Of a stretch of DNA of 64,000 nt, positions 9,154 to 17,967 are shown one piece after another. The DNA comes from Rhodobium orientis (GTDB lineage: Bacteria > Pseudomonadota > Alphaproteobacteria > Rhizobiales > Rhodobiaceae): NCBI RefSeq assembly GCF_003258835.1, contig NZ_NPEV01000013.1, forward strand, positions 28,933-92,932. The letters run 5' to 3'. Within the stretch, counting starts at the first letter, position 1. Each line of letters opens with the position of its first letter. The position numbers and the translations under genes are program-made. The notes beneath the pieces are model-generated. The model was given only the letters and a program-made list of their open reading frames with translations. It had not been told where the DNA came from and did no database searches.

Positions 9154-10025
9154 CCGGGCGGCGCTGGTTTTCCGAAACGCTGCACAACGGCCTCCGGTTC
9201 TCGCTCGAAGCGTCCGACGTCCTCTACGAGGAAAAGACCGAGCACCAGCACCTGGCGCTGATCGAGAACGCCGCCTACGGCCGCGTGTTGATGCTCGACG
9301 AGGTGGTGCAGGTCACCGCCCGCGACGAGTTCGTCTACCACGAGATGATGGCCCACGTGCCGATCCTCGCCCATGGCGCGGCGCGCGAGGTCCTGATCGT
9401 CGGCGGCGGCGACTGCGGCATGGCCGAGGAGGCGTTGAAGCACAAGGGCGTGGAGCGGCTCACCCAGGTCGAGATCGACGCCTCGGTGGTGGAGTTCTCG
9501 CGCGAGCATTTTTCAAGCTTCAACGCGCCCGTCTTCGACGATCCGCGCTTTGACCTGGTGATCGCCGACGGCATGAAGTTCGTTGCCGAGACCGACCGGC
9601 TCTTCGATGCCATCCTGATCGACTCCACCGACCCGATCGGGCCGGGCGAGGTGCTTTTCAGTGCCGAATTCTATGCCGGCTGCAAGCGCTGCCTGAAGCC
9701 GGGCGGCGTGCTCGTCACCCAGAACGGCGTGCCGTTCCTGCAGGGCGGCGAACTGGTCTCCAGCATCGGGCATTTCTCAAAGCTCTTTGCCGATGCCAGC
9801 GCCTATGTGGTGGCGGTGCCGACCTATATCGGCGGCCACATGGCGCTCGGCTGGGCGAGCGACGACAAGGCATTGCGGACCGTTCCGCTGGAGACCCTCC
9901 AGGAGCGCTTCCAGGCTGCCGCGATCGAGACCCGTTACTATACGCCGGAGGTGCACCGGGCGGCCTTCGCCCTGCCGCGCTATATCGGCGACCTCGTTGA
10001 AAAGGGCCGCAGCGGGAACGCCTGA
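9150..10025 (+). CDS. speE: Spermidine synthase
   Basis: A 291-residue aminopropyltransferase that joins the decarboxylated AdoMet made by SpeD to putrescine. A beta-stranded N-terminal domain (residues ~1-55) precedes a Rossmann methyltransferase-like fold with the binding motif LIVGGGDCGMAEE and the acidic active-site segment DSTDPIGP. The start is TTG at 9150, set by a purine-rich stretch (GAGGGGGCGGGGGG) just upstream and by the 4-base overlap with the speD stop. No ATG lies where family members begin. A terminator follows 23 bases after the stop, so speD-speE looks like a two-gene operon. Confidence 0.95.
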   Translation: MTGRRWFSETLHNGLRFSLEASDVLYEEKTEHQHLALIENAAYGRVLMLDEVVQVTARDEFVYHEMMAHVPILAHGAAREVLIVGGGDCGMAEEALKHKGVERLTQVEIDASVVEFSREHFSSFNAPVFDDPRFDLVIADGMKFVAETDRLFDAILIDSTDPIGPGEVLFSAEFYAGCKRCLKPGGVLVTQNGVPFLQGGELVSSIGHFSKLFADASAYVVAVPTYIGGHMALGWASDDKALRTVPLETLQERFQAAAIETRYYTPEVHRAAFALPRYIGDLVEKGRSGNA

Positions 10026-10047
10026 CGGTCCGTTGCCAGCGATGATT

Positions 10048-10090
10048 GCGGGAGTGCCGGGGAAACGCCCGGCGCTCCCGTTCGTTTTTG
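10048..10090 (+). terminator. Rho-independent terminator of speD-speE
   Basis: A stem of about 12 bp with one G-T pair (GGGAGTGCCGGG with CCCGGCGCTCCC, within 10050-10079) closes a 6-base loop. It is followed by TTCGTTTTT at 10081-10089. Confidence 0.88.
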
Positions 10091-10211
10091 TGCGGCGTTG
10101 CGGCAATGTCACTGCGCCGCAGCGAAAGGCGGCTAAAATTACCGCCACGATCCTGTATAAGCGGGCCGGGCAAGTCCTGCTGCAATCCATTTGAAAAGGG
10201 GAAAACGGTCT

Positions 10212-11468
10212 ATGGCAAAGAACGCATTCTACGCGCAGTCGGGCGGCGTCACCTCGGTCATCAACGCCTCGGCCTGCGGCGTCATCGAGACCGCGCGCGC
10301 CAATGCCGGCAAGATCGGCACCGTCTATGCCGGCCGCAACGGCATCATCGGCGCGCTGACGGAGGACCTGATCGACACCTCCAAGGAGTCCGACGCCGAC
10401 ATCGCCGCCCTGCGCCACACGCCGGCCGGCGCCTTCGGCTCCTGCCGCTACAAGATGAAAAGCCTTGAGGACAACCGGCGCGAATACGAGCGCCTGATCG
10501 AGGTCTTCAAGGCCCACGACATCGGCTATTTCTTCTACAATGGCGGCGGCGATTCCGCCGACACCTGCCACAAGGTCTCGCAGATCTCCGAATCCCTCGG
10601 CTTCCCGATCCAGGCCATCCACGTCCCCAAGACCGTGGACAACGACCTGCCGATCACCGACAACTGCCCGGGCTTCGGCTCCGTCGCCAAATACATCGCC
10701 GTCTCCACCCGCGAGGCCTCGTTCGACGTCAACTCCATGGCGCTGACCTCCACCAAGGTGTTCGTGCTTGAGGTGATGGGCCGCCATGCCGGCTGGATCG
10801 CGGCCGCCGGTGGCCTTGCCGCCGATGCCGACAACGACATCCCGGTCATCATCATCTTCCCCGAAGTGCCGTTCGAGCAGGAGAAGTTCCTTGCCGCCGT
10901 CAAGGCCAAGGTGGACTCGCACGGCTACTGCACTGTCGTCGTCTCCGAGGGCGCCCACTGGCAGGACGGCACCTTCCTGGCCGACCAGGGCACCCGCGAT
11001 GCCTTCGGCCATGCCCAGCTCGGCGGCGCCGCGCCGGTCGTCGCCAACATGGTCAAGGACGCCCACGGCTACAAGTTCCACTGGGCGGTCGCCGACTACC
11101 TGCAGCGCGCGGCCCGGCACCTGGCCTCCAAGACCGATGTCGACCAGGCCTATGCGCTCGGCAAGGCGGGCGTGGAAATGGCGCTCGCCGGCGAGAACGC
11201 GATCATGCCGACGGTGGTGCGCACCTCCGACGCTCCCTATGCCTGGGAGATCGGCAAGGCACCGCTCGCGGATGTGGCCAACGTTGAAAAGATGATGCCG
11301 AAGGAGTTCATCTCCGAGGACGGCTTCGGCATTACCGAGGCCTGCCGCACATACCTGCTGCCGCTGATCGGCGGCGAGGACTATCCGCCCTACAAGGACG
11401 GCATGCCGGTCTTCGTCACGCTGAAGAACGTGGCGGTCGACAAGAAGCTGCCGGAATTCAAGATGTAG
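10212..11468 (+). CDS. pfp: 6-phosphofructokinase, PPi-dependent type
   Basis: A 418-residue phosphofructokinase-family enzyme acting at the fructose-6-phosphate / fructose-1,6-bisphosphate step. The substrate motif reads PKTVDND (139-145). The Lys after Pro is the hallmark of pyrophosphate-dependent enzymes, where ATP enzymes have Gly (PGTIDND). The phosphoryl-donor loop is YNGGGDSADT (near residues 109-118) and MGRHAGW binds sugar phosphate. The start ATG at 10212 gives AFYAQSGG at the N-terminus, as in the family; an ATG seven codons earlier is possible. The enzyme would be reversible and save ATP. Neighbours give no pathway context; it is a single gene between two terminators. Confidence 0.9.
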   Translation: MAKNAFYAQSGGVTSVINASACGVIETARANAGKIGTVYAGRNGIIGALTEDLIDTSKESDADIAALRHTPAGAFGSCRYKMKSLEDNRREYERLIEVFKAHDIGYFFYNGGGDSADTCHKVSQISESLGFPIQAIHVPKTVDNDLPITDNCPGFGSVAKYIAVSTREASFDVNSMALTSTKVFVLEVMGRHAGWIAAAGGLAADADNDIPVIIIFPEVPFEQEKFLAAVKAKVDSHGYCTVVVSEGAHWQDGTFLADQGTRDAFGHAQLGGAAPVVANMVKDAHGYKFHWAVADYLQRAARHLASKTDVDQAYALGKAGVEMALAGENAIMPTVVRTSDAPYAWEIGKAPLADVANVEKMMPKEFISEDGFGITEACRTYLLPLIGGEDYPPYKDGMPVFVTLKNVAVDKKLPEFKM

Positions 11469-11494
11469 CGACAGACCCGGTGGCCTGACGGTTC

Positions 11495-11538
11495 GACGGG
11501 GCGGCGTTGCCTGGGCAGCGCCGCCCCGTCTGCGTTTT
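11495..11538 (+). terminator. Rho-independent terminator of the phosphofructokinase gene
   Basis: A long stem (11495-11510 with 11515-11530, about 16 bp with one G-T pair) with a CTGG loop is followed by a TGCGTTTTC tail. The stem is very strong; the T-run is short. Confidence 0.8.
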
Positions 11539-11625
11539 CGGCAAGGGGGGACCGCGAGCGGTATTCGATTAACCCTGTTCAGCAGTCATTTACCCAAAAA
11601 AGGCAAACTGTCGCCGTCGAAACCC

Positions 11626-13254
11626 GTGCACGCGGACAGTGTTCCCTTGTTAGCCCGCAGCCTCCCTTTCCTCCGTGCGTTCCTGACGGCGCTGCTGCTG
11701 GCGATCGGGCCGTTCCTGCTCGCCCGCTTCATCCTGCAGAGCCACGCCGAGCGCCGCGGCATGGAGGAGCTGCACGGCGCGGCCCTGCGCTATGTGCACC
11801 GGGCCGACCGGGTCATCTCCGAGGCGACGCAGGCGCTCCACCTGCTGCACGACAGGAAGCAGACCGACTGTTCCCCGCAATCCCGGGAAGGATTCATCGA
11901 GGTTGCCCGCGGTTCCGGCTTCATCGATTCGGTTGGTATGGTCGACGAGAAGGGCCTTGCCATGTGCCTGGAGCCGAAAGGGCGCCTGGCGGCGGCGACG
12001 TTGCTGCCGCCCTACCGCAAGTCGGCCTCGTCGATTGCCATGGGCATTGTCGGCGACGCCAAGGGCGAGAACGCCGCCGTCATCGGCTGGGCGCTGAAGG
12101 ACGGGCGCCGGCTGGTCGCCCGGCTCGCTCCCCAGGTCCTCGACATCGACCCCGGGCCGGAGAACCTTCGCGACCATATGCACGCGGTGGTTCGGCTGAA
12201 GGACGGGACGATCTGGCTGGAGGAGGGCAAGTCGCTGCGCGACGAGGGCGGCGACTGGCTGGAAGCGACCCGGACCTCCCGCCACTTTCCCGTCAGCGTC
12301 AGTCTCTCGGCGCCCTGGAGCGCGGCCTGGGAGCCGATCCAGCCGCTCAACGTTCTGGTCACCGCCTGTTCCATCGCCTTCGGCCTCATCATCATGATCG
12401 TGTCACTGCGCATGGCGATGGTCGCCTCCCGCAACGACTCGAGCGAATTCCTGGAGGCGATCGTCAAGCAGGAGTTCGTGCCCTACTACCAGCCCGTCGT
12501 CGACATCGAGACCGGGCACCTGCGCGGCTGCGAGGTGCTGGCGCGCTGGGCCAAGCCCGACGGCACCATCGGCTATCCGGGTTCGTTCATGCCGTTCGCC
12601 GAGACCAGCGGCCATATCATCGAGATCACCCGCCAGCTCATGCGCAAGACCCGGGACGAGCTGGGGCCGCTTTACGAGAGCCGCCCGGAACTGAAGGTCT
12701 CCATCAACCTGTCGGCCATCCACTTCAAGGACAGGCGGACCATCGAGGATATCGAGGAAATCTTCGGCGACGGCCCGATCAGCTATCGCCAGCTCGTCTT
12801 CGAGGTCACCGAGCGCCAGCCGCTGGCCGACATGGACAAGGCCCGCAAGATCATCGCCGAGATGCACGCCCTCGGCCTGCGCATCGCGCTCGACGACGTC
12901 GGCACCGGCCACAGCGGGCTCGCCTACCTGCAGATGCTCGGCGTCGATATCGTCAAGATCGACAAGATGTTCATCGACACGCTGCTGACCGACGAAAATG
13001 CGGACGCCATCGTCGACAAGCTCGTCCAGCTCGCCGCCAACCTGCACATGGGCATTATTGCCGAGGGCGTCGAGCACGCCGAGCAGGTCGACCGCCTGCG
13101 CGAGCTCGGCGTCACGGCCGCGCAAGGGTTTCTGTTCGCCCCGGCGCTTCCCGGCAAGGTCTATATCGATCTCGCCAAGGCGATGGCGCCGCCGCCGAAA
13201 CGTCTCGCGTCCGATGATGAAGCCGAGGTGCCGGGGCTCGAGGCGAGCGCCTGA
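11626..13254 (+). CDS. Cyclic-di-GMP phosphodiesterase with periplasmic CSS-like sensor and EAL domain
   Basis: A 542-residue inner-membrane protein. TM1 lies near residues 13-37 and TM2 near 243-268, leaving a ~200-residue periplasmic region with two cysteines: Cys82 in TDCSPQ and Cys114 in LAMCLEP. This is the layout of CSS-motif phosphodiesterases, where a periplasmic disulfide controls activity. The cytoplasmic EAL domain (~275-525) keeps the metal and catalytic residues: EVLARW (Glu303), SINLSA, FEVTERQ, LDDVGTGHSG, KIDKMFI and AEGVEHAEQ. It should therefore be an active c-di-GMP hydrolase, and no GGDEF domain is present. The start is GTG at 11626; a TTG at 11647 is possible. It probably stands alone. 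Confidence 0.9.
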   Translation: MHADSVPLLARSLPFLRAFLTALLLAIGPFLLARFILQSHAERRGMEELHGAALRYVHRADRVISEATQALHLLHDRKQTDCSPQSREGFIEVARGSGFIDSVGMVDEKGLAMCLEPKGRLAAATLLPPYRKSASSIAMGIVGDAKGENAAVIGWALKDGRRLVARLAPQVLDIDPGPENLRDHMHAVVRLKDGTIWLEEGKSLRDEGGDWLEATRTSRHFPVSVSLSAPWSAAWEPIQPLNVLVTACSIAFGLIIMIVSLRMAMVASRNDSSEFLEAIVKQEFVPYYQPVVDIETGHLRGCEVLARWAKPDGTIGYPGSFMPFAETSGHIIEITRQLMRKTRDELGPLYESRPELKVSINLSAIHFKDRRTIEDIEEIFGDGPISYRQLVFEVTERQPLADMDKARKIIAEMHALGLRIALDDVGTGHSGLAYLQMLGVDIVKIDKMFIDTLLTDENADAIVDKLVQLAANLHMGIIAEGVEHAEQVDRLRELGVTAAQGFLFAPALPGKVYIDLAKAMAPPPKRLASDDEAEVPGLEASA

Positions 13255-13651
13255 GGCGCCCCGCGCGACAACGGGCCCCCGCTCCGCACGACGTCGCAAA
13301 AAGACAACGCCACGGCACCGGTTTTCGCACGTACGGTAAACGCTTCCGATGCCGCAAACAGAGGGCCCGCGACGCCCCGGAATAGTCTCCGGGACGCGAA
13401 TGTGTCGTTGATGCAACACACAGCCTTTGATCGATCGACTATACCCGGCGGGGCGAGAATATGCCGCCGTTCGGCCACAAAGTGGGACGAGGAAGTCTCC
13501 CATGCGACGTTCCCGGAGAGGGGACCGTCTGATCGGTCCGAGCGGCGGACAAAAGGAGGCACGGCGCCTGCGCATTTCGAGGATTTTGACGCAGTAGGCC
13601 GCGCTCCCGGACCCGACAACCGCAACCGCACGACCGATAGGGATTTGAGAG
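13255..13651. other. 397-base intergenic region upstream of ilvD
   Basis: No gene is supported here. It holds a hairpin (13375-13381 with 13388-13393), a hyphenated palindrome at 13401-13422 (TGTGT-C-GTTG ATG CAACACACA, nine pairs with one bulged base) that looks like an operator, and a perfect 6-bp inverted repeat (13522-13527 with 13534-13539). A 31-codon frame from 13502 has no run of branched-chain residue codons, so a classic ilv attenuator leader is not seen. Confidence 0.5.
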
Positions 13652-15376
13652 ATGGACGCCAAGGTTTTTGACAAGTCGCGACTGCCGAGCCGCCATGTGA
13701 CCGAAGGGCCGCAGCGGGCGCCGCATCGCTCCTATTACTACGCCATGGGCCTTGGTCCGGACCAGATCAACCAGCCCTTCGTCGGCGTCGCCTCGTGCTG
13801 GAACGAGGCCGCGCCGTGCAACATTTCGCTGATGCGCCAGGCCCAGGCGGTCAAGAAGGGCGTCGCCGCGGCCCACGGCACGCCGCGCGAGTTCTGCACC
13901 ATCACCGTCACCGACGGCATCGCCATGGGCCACCAGGGCATGAAGGCCTCGCTGACGAGCCGCGAGGTCATCGCCGACTCCGTCGAGCTGACCATTCGCG
14001 GCCACTGCTACGACGCCCTCGTCGGCATGGCCGGCTGCGATAAGTCCCTGCCGGGCATGATGATGGCCATGTGCCGTCTCAACGTGCCCTCGATCTTCAT
14101 CTATGGCGGCACCATCCTGCCGGGCACCTACCGCGGCAAGGACGTCACCGTGGTCGACGTCTTCGAGGCCGTCGGCCTGCACTCGGTCGGCCGCATGAGC
14201 GACAGCGACCTTGAGGAGCTGGAGCAGGTCGCCTGTCCGTCCGCCGGCTCTTGCGGCGGCCAGTTCACCGCCAACACCATGGCCACCGTCTCCGAGGCGA
14301 TCGGCCTGGCGCTGCCCTATTCGGCCGGCGCACCGGCGCCCTACGAGATCCGCGACCGCTTCTGCATGGCCGCCGGCGAGCAGGTGATGCAGCTCATCGC
14401 CCACAACATCCGCCCGCGCGACATCGTCACCCGCGAGGCGCTGGAGAATGCCGCAACCGTCGTCGCCGCCTCGGGCGGCTCGACCAACGCGGCCCTGCAC
14501 CTGCCGGCGATCGCCCATGAATGCGGCATCGACTTCGACCTCTTCGAGGTCGCCGAGATCTTCAAGAAGACCCCCTATATCGCCGACCTGAAGCCGGGCG
14601 GCAAATACGTCGCCAAGGACATGTTCGAGGCCGGCGGCATCCCGATGCTGATGAAGACGCTGCTCGACAATGGCTTCCTGCACGGCGACTGCCTGACCGT
14701 CACCGGCCGCTCGATCGCGGAGAACCTGGAAAAGGTCGCGTGGAACGAGCACCAGGACGTGATCTATCAGGCCAGCACCCCGATCAAGCCGACCGGCGGT
14801 GTCGTCGGCCTCAAGGGCAACCTCGCCACCGACGGCGCGATCGTGAAGGTCGCGGGCATGCAGAACCTCAAGTTCTCCGGCCCGGCGCGCTGCTTCGATT
14901 CCGAGGAAGAGTGCTTCGAGGCCGTGTCCAACCGCCAGTACGAGGAGGGCGACGTCCTCGTCATCCGCTACGAGGGGCCGCGCGGCGGTCCCGGCATGCG
15001 CGAAATGCTGTCGACCACGGCCGCGCTCTACGGCCAGGGCATGGGCGACAAGGTCGCGCTGATCACCGACGGCCGGTTCTCCGGCGCCACCCGCGGCTTC
15101 TGCATCGGCCATGTCGGCCCGGAAGCGGCGGTCGGCGGCCCGATCGGCCTCCTGAAGGACGGCGACATCATCGAAATCGACGCCATCGAGGGCCGGCTCG
15201 ATGTCAAGCTCGACGACGCGGAACTCGAAAAGCGGCGCGCCGAATGGCAGCCGCGCGAGACCATGTACACCACCGGCACGTTGTGGAAATACGCCCAGAC
15301 CGTGGGGCCCGCCTACAAGGGCGCGGTCACCCATCCGGGCGGAGCTGTGGAAAAAATCTGCTATGCGGACCAGTAG
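13652..15376 (+). CDS. ilvD: Dihydroxy-acid dehydratase
   Basis: A 574-residue Fe-S enzyme that dehydrates 2,3-dihydroxy acids to the 2-keto acids of valine and isoleucine synthesis. The three cluster cysteines are in [11 protein letters not shown] (Cys56), AGCDKSLPG and [10 protein letters not shown]. The [14 protein letters not shown] segment and [10 protein letters not shown] near the C-terminus are also diagnostic. Length matches the shorter IlvD form of plants, fungi and many alphaproteobacteria, usually associated with a [2Fe-2S] cluster. The ATG at 13652 follows TTTGAGAG. The last 14 bases overlap the start of the ExoR-like gene, so the two are likely co-transcribed and coupled. Confidence 0.96.
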   Translation: MDAKVFDKSRLPSRHVTEGPQRAPHRSYYYAMGLGPDQINQPFVGVASCWNEAAPCNISLMRQAQAVKKGVAAAHGTPREFCTITVTDGIAMGHQGMKASLTSREVIADSVELTIRGHCYDALVGMAGCDKSLPGMMMAMCRLNVPSIFIYGGTILPGTYRGKDVTVVDVFEAVGLHSVGRMSDSDLEELEQVACPSAGSCGGQFTANTMATVSEAIGLALPYSAGAPAPYEIRDRFCMAAGEQVMQLIAHNIRPRDIVTREALENAATVVAASGGSTNAALHLPAIAHECGIDFDLFEVAEIFKKTPYIADLKPGGKYVAKDMFEAGGIPMLMKTLLDNGFLHGDCLTVTGRSIAENLEKVAWNEHQDVIYQASTPIKPTGGVVGLKGNLATDGAIVKVAGMQNLKFSGPARCFDSEEECFEAVSNRQYEEGDVLVIRYEGPRGGPGMREMLSTTAALYGQGMGDKVALITDGRFSGATRGFCIGHVGPEAAVGGPIGLLKDGDIIEIDAIEGRLDVKLDDAELEKRRAEWQPRETMYTTGTLWKYAQTVGPAYKGAVTHPGGAVEKICYADQ

Positions 15377-16196
15377 TGCGTCACGGCTCCCGGCGGCAGT
15401 CGCCGCCGGAGCCGTTGCGGCCAGTCTCCTGACGGCGGCCGTTCCGGCCCTTGCCTTCGACGGTACGACGGCGGTGGCGCCGTCCGACCGCTCGCCGGTC
15501 GAGGCGTTCCGGACCGGCGCGCGCGCCTACTACGCCGGCGACAAGGACGCCGCCGTGGATGCGCTCAGCTTTGCCGCCGACAAGGGACATCCGCTGGCGC
15601 AATGGAAGCTCGGACGGATGTATGCCGCAGGCGACGGTGTCGCCGAGGACGACATGAAGGCGTTCGAGTATTTCCGCAGCATCGCCAACGCCCACGCAGA
15701 CGAGGCGCCGTCCTCTCCGGACGCGCCGTTTGTCGCCAACGCCTTCGTGGAGCTCGGCTCCTACTATCTGAGCGGCATCAAGGATTCCGCCATCGAGCCG
15801 AATGCCCGCCGCGCCCGGGAGATCTTCTCCTATGCGGCGTCCTATTTCGGCGACGCCAACGCCCAGTTCCAGTTGGCCCGCATGTATCTGGACGGCAGCG
15901 GCGGCAAGCGCGACGGCCGCCAGGCCGCCCGCTGGCTGCAGCTCGCCGCCAAGAAGGGCCATTACCAGGCACAGGCGCTGCTCGGAAAGCTGCTGGTCGA
16001 TGGCGAGGTTGTGCCCCAGCGCCCGACCGCGGGCCTCACCTGGCTGACCATCGCGCGCCACCAGGCGGTGCTGCCGAAGGACCAGTGGATCCTCGACAGC
16101 CAGGAGGCCGCCTTTGCCGCGGCCACGGAGACCCAGCGCCGCAAGGCCTCGAGCCGCGCGGAGAGCTGGATCGCGACCTACGCCTCGGCGCAGTAG
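15363..16196 (+). CDS. exoR: ExoR-like periplasmic Sel1-repeat protein
   Basis: A 277-residue protein with a signal peptide (1-31, cleaved after ALAF or PALA) and Sel1-like helical repeats: [19 protein letters not shown], then [16 protein letters not shown], then [16 protein letters not shown]. The arrangement [14 protein letters not shown] plus [18 protein letters not shown], the length and the signal peptide fit ExoR of rhizobia, as I remember that protein. ExoR is a periplasmic inhibitor of the ExoS-ChvI two-component system, controlling exopolysaccharide and motility. The start ATG lies inside the last codons of ilvD (14-base overlap). No exoS or chvI gene is in the window. A generic Sel1 protein is the alternative. 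Confidence 0.75.
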   Translation: MRTSSASRLPAAVAAGAVAASLLTAAVPALAFDGTTAVAPSDRSPVEAFRTGARAYYAGDKDAAVDALSFAADKGHPLAQWKLGRMYAAGDGVAEDDMKAFEYFRSIANAHADEAPSSPDAPFVANAFVELGSYYLSGIKDSAIEPNARRAREIFSYAASYFGDANAQFQLARMYLDGSGGKRDGRQAARWLQLAAKKGHYQAQALLGKLLVDGEVVPQRPTAGLTWLTIARHQAVLPKDQWILDSQEAAFAAATETQRRKASSRAESWIATYASAQ

Positions 16197-16262
16197 GCGC
16201 CGGACACGGCGCACCGTCGTTGTAAGTTCCGATGAGTACGCTACGTTTCGTTAGCCGTTGTC

Positions 16263-16718
16263 CTATCCTGCCGGATCGATCCGTCGACGCGGCGGATTTC
16301 CTCCCCGTCCGCCAGGTCGGGCCAACGGCGCCTCGCTCACCTGAAGATGCCACCCGCCGGGTCGTCCGGGCGTGGCGGCAAGCGGGCAGCCTTTTTCAAG
16401 GAAGTGCCAGGACGTGTTGTTGAGCACCATCTCGCAGCGCGCCAGGCGCTCGCCCTCGGGCGTCTTCAGGCAGACGGTGCTGCCGAGTTGATAGGACTGG
16501 CCCTGGTAGCGGCAGGAGCAGGGCACCTTCGGGCCGGCGGCGAACGCCGGCGCGCCCGGAGCCGCAACGGCAGGGGCCGCAAGGAAGGCAGCAATCGTGA
16601 GTGCGCGCGTTATCCCATCGCGGCCAGTGTAGCACGCGGTGCGTGTTTCTGCGAATAGCCGGCGGCAGGCGCGCGGTCCGGGGCCGGACTCAGGTGAGTT
16701 CGATGCGCACCGGCACAT
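16263..16718 (-). CDS. Small Cys-rich exported protein, start codon unresolved
   Basis: The credible part begins with a signal-peptide-like stretch (LTIAAFLAAPAVAAPGAPAF) and continues with PCSCRYQGQSYQLGSTVCLK, RCEMVLNNTSWHFLEKGCP and a Gly/Pro/Arg-rich tail. Five cysteines suggest disulfides in the periplasm. I do not know a named family. The only standard start in frame is the ATG at 16718, which overlaps the 3' end of xth by 29 bases and puts 34 unlikely residues before the signal peptide. The natural-looking ATG at 16618 is out of frame and hits a stop after one codon. One inserted base after it would restore a normal signal peptide, so a start-region mutation or an unusual start is possible. 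Confidence 0.55.
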   Translation of the reverse strand: MCRCASNSPESGPGPRACRRLFAETRTACYTGRDGITRALTIAAFLAAPAVAAPGAPAFAAGPKVPCSCRYQGQSYQLGSTVCLKTPEGERLARCEMVLNNTSWHFLEKGCPLAATPGRPGGWHLQVSEAPLARPGGRGGNPPRRRIDPAG

Positions 16719-17475
16719 GGTCCGACGGCTTTTCCCAGCCGCGCACGTGTTTTTCGATGGTGACGCCCGAAAGCCGATCGGCCGCCTGGGGCGACAGCAT
16801 CAGATGGTCGATGCGGATGCCGTTGTTCTTCTGCCAGGCGCCGGCCTGGTAATCCCAGAAGGTGTAGAGCCCGTCGGCATCGCTTGAAGCACGCAGGGCA
16901 TCCGTCATGCCGAGATTGGCGAGCCGGCGAAATGCGCCCCGCGATTCGGGGCGATAGAGCGCATCGCCGACCCATTCGTCGGGATGCCTGGCGTCCTCGG
17001 GCATCGGGATGACGTTGTAGTCGCCGGCAAGGATGAGCGGTTCTTCCAGCGCCAGCCGGTCGCGGGCGAACGCCTCCAGCCGCTCCATCCAGGAGAGCTT
17101 GTAGGGGAACTTGTCCGAATCAACCGGGTTGCCGTTCGGCAGATAGAGGCAGCAGACCCGCAGCGCACCGCCCTCGACCGAGACGACGGCCTCCAGGAAC
17201 CGGGCCTGTTCGTCGCCGTCGTCGCCCGGCAGCCGCGGCGTCGCCTCGTCGATTGGCAGAAGCGACAGGATCGCGACGCCGTTGAACCCCTTCTGGCCGT
17301 GGGTGACGACGTTGTAGCCGAGATCCTCGATCCTCGCCTTCGGGAAGTTTTCGTCGACCGACTTGATCTCCTGCAGGCAGGCAATGTCGGGCTTCGATTC
17401 CTCAAGCCATGTCAGCAGGTTGTCGATGCGTGCCTTGATTCCGTTGACGTTCCAGGTCGCGACCGAGACCGTCAT
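16690..17475 (-). CDS. xth: Exodeoxyribonuclease III / AP endonuclease
   Basis: A 261-residue Mg-dependent nuclease of the exonuclease III family that cuts 5' to abasic sites in base-excision repair. Motifs are TWNVNGIKARI at the N-terminus, LQEIKS (metal-binding Glu), GDYNVIP, WDYQAGAW with RIDHLM, and the terminal SDH (KPSDHVPV). Length is typical. The ATG at 17475 overlaps the TGA of erpA by four bases (ATGA), so translation is likely coupled to erpA. A longer frame continuing upstream inside erpA is a shadow. Confidence 0.95.
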   Translation of the reverse strand: MTVSVATWNVNGIKARIDNLLTWLEESKPDIACLQEIKSVDENFPKARIEDLGYNVVTHGQKGFNGVAILSLLPIDEATPRLPGDDGDEQARFLEAVVSVEGGALRVCCLYLPNGNPVDSDKFPYKLSWMERLEAFARDRLALEEPLILAGDYNVIPMPEDARHPDEWVGDALYRPESRGAFRRLANLGMTDALRASSDADGLYTFWDYQAGAWQKNNGIRIDHLMLSPQAADRLSGVTIEKHVRGWEKPSDHVPVRIELT

Positions 17476-17807
17476 ATGGAAAAGCTCGTGCCGCAGCCGC
17501 AGGAGGCAGTGGCATGCGGGTTCTTGATCTGGAACGACTGGCCCATCAAATCGTCGACGAAGTCGATCTCCGAGCCTTCCAGGAACTGCAGGGAGACCGG
17601 GTCGATGACGACGGTGGCGTCGGCCTTCTCGATGACGATGTCGTCGCTGGCGCGTTCGCGCACCAGGTCGTATTTGTACTGGAAGCCGGAACAGCCGCCG
17701 CCCTCGACACTGACCCTCAGCATCGTGCCGGCGTCTTCCGCGGCAAGGATCTTGGCGATGCGCGTGGCGGCGCGCTCTGTTACGACAACGTCTGAAGTGG
17801 CGGTCAT
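17472..17807 (-). CDS. erpA: A-type iron-sulfur cluster insertion protein ErpA
   Basis: A 111-residue HesB/IscA-family carrier that hands Fe-S clusters to target enzymes. The three conserved cluster ligands are Cys39 (GGGCSGF) and Cys103/Cys105 in SCGCGTSF. The length and GSEIDFVDDLMGQSFQIKNP segment fit ErpA rather than IscA or SufA, but subfamily assignment by eye is not certain. It overlaps xth by four bases and is divergent from dgt across a 160-base gap (17808-17967). The erpA-xth-dgt arrangement is common in alphaproteobacteria. Confidence 0.9.
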   Translation of the reverse strand: MTATSDVVVTERAATRIAKILAAEDAGTMLRVSVEGGGCSGFQYKYDLVRERASDDIVIEKADATVVIDPVSLQFLEGSEIDFVDDLMGQSFQIKNPHATASCGCGTSFSI

Positions 17808-17967
17808 GGCGATCTCGCTCGTGGCTGGGCGGTGCGGGTCCGGCGCATCGATGCCGGGGCGTCACCTTGTGTTCGTCGTTGCCAAATAGTTATGAACGAC
17901 GGCGGGTGAGTCAATTGCGCGGTCGCCGCCAGGACGCGGCCATCGCCGGAATCGGGGGACAGGGAAG

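Noticed and set aside
13502..13594. 31-codon frame upstream of ilvD as a leader peptide
   Set aside because: It has no cluster of Ile, Leu or Val codons and no adjoining terminator/antiterminator pair, so attenuation is not supported.
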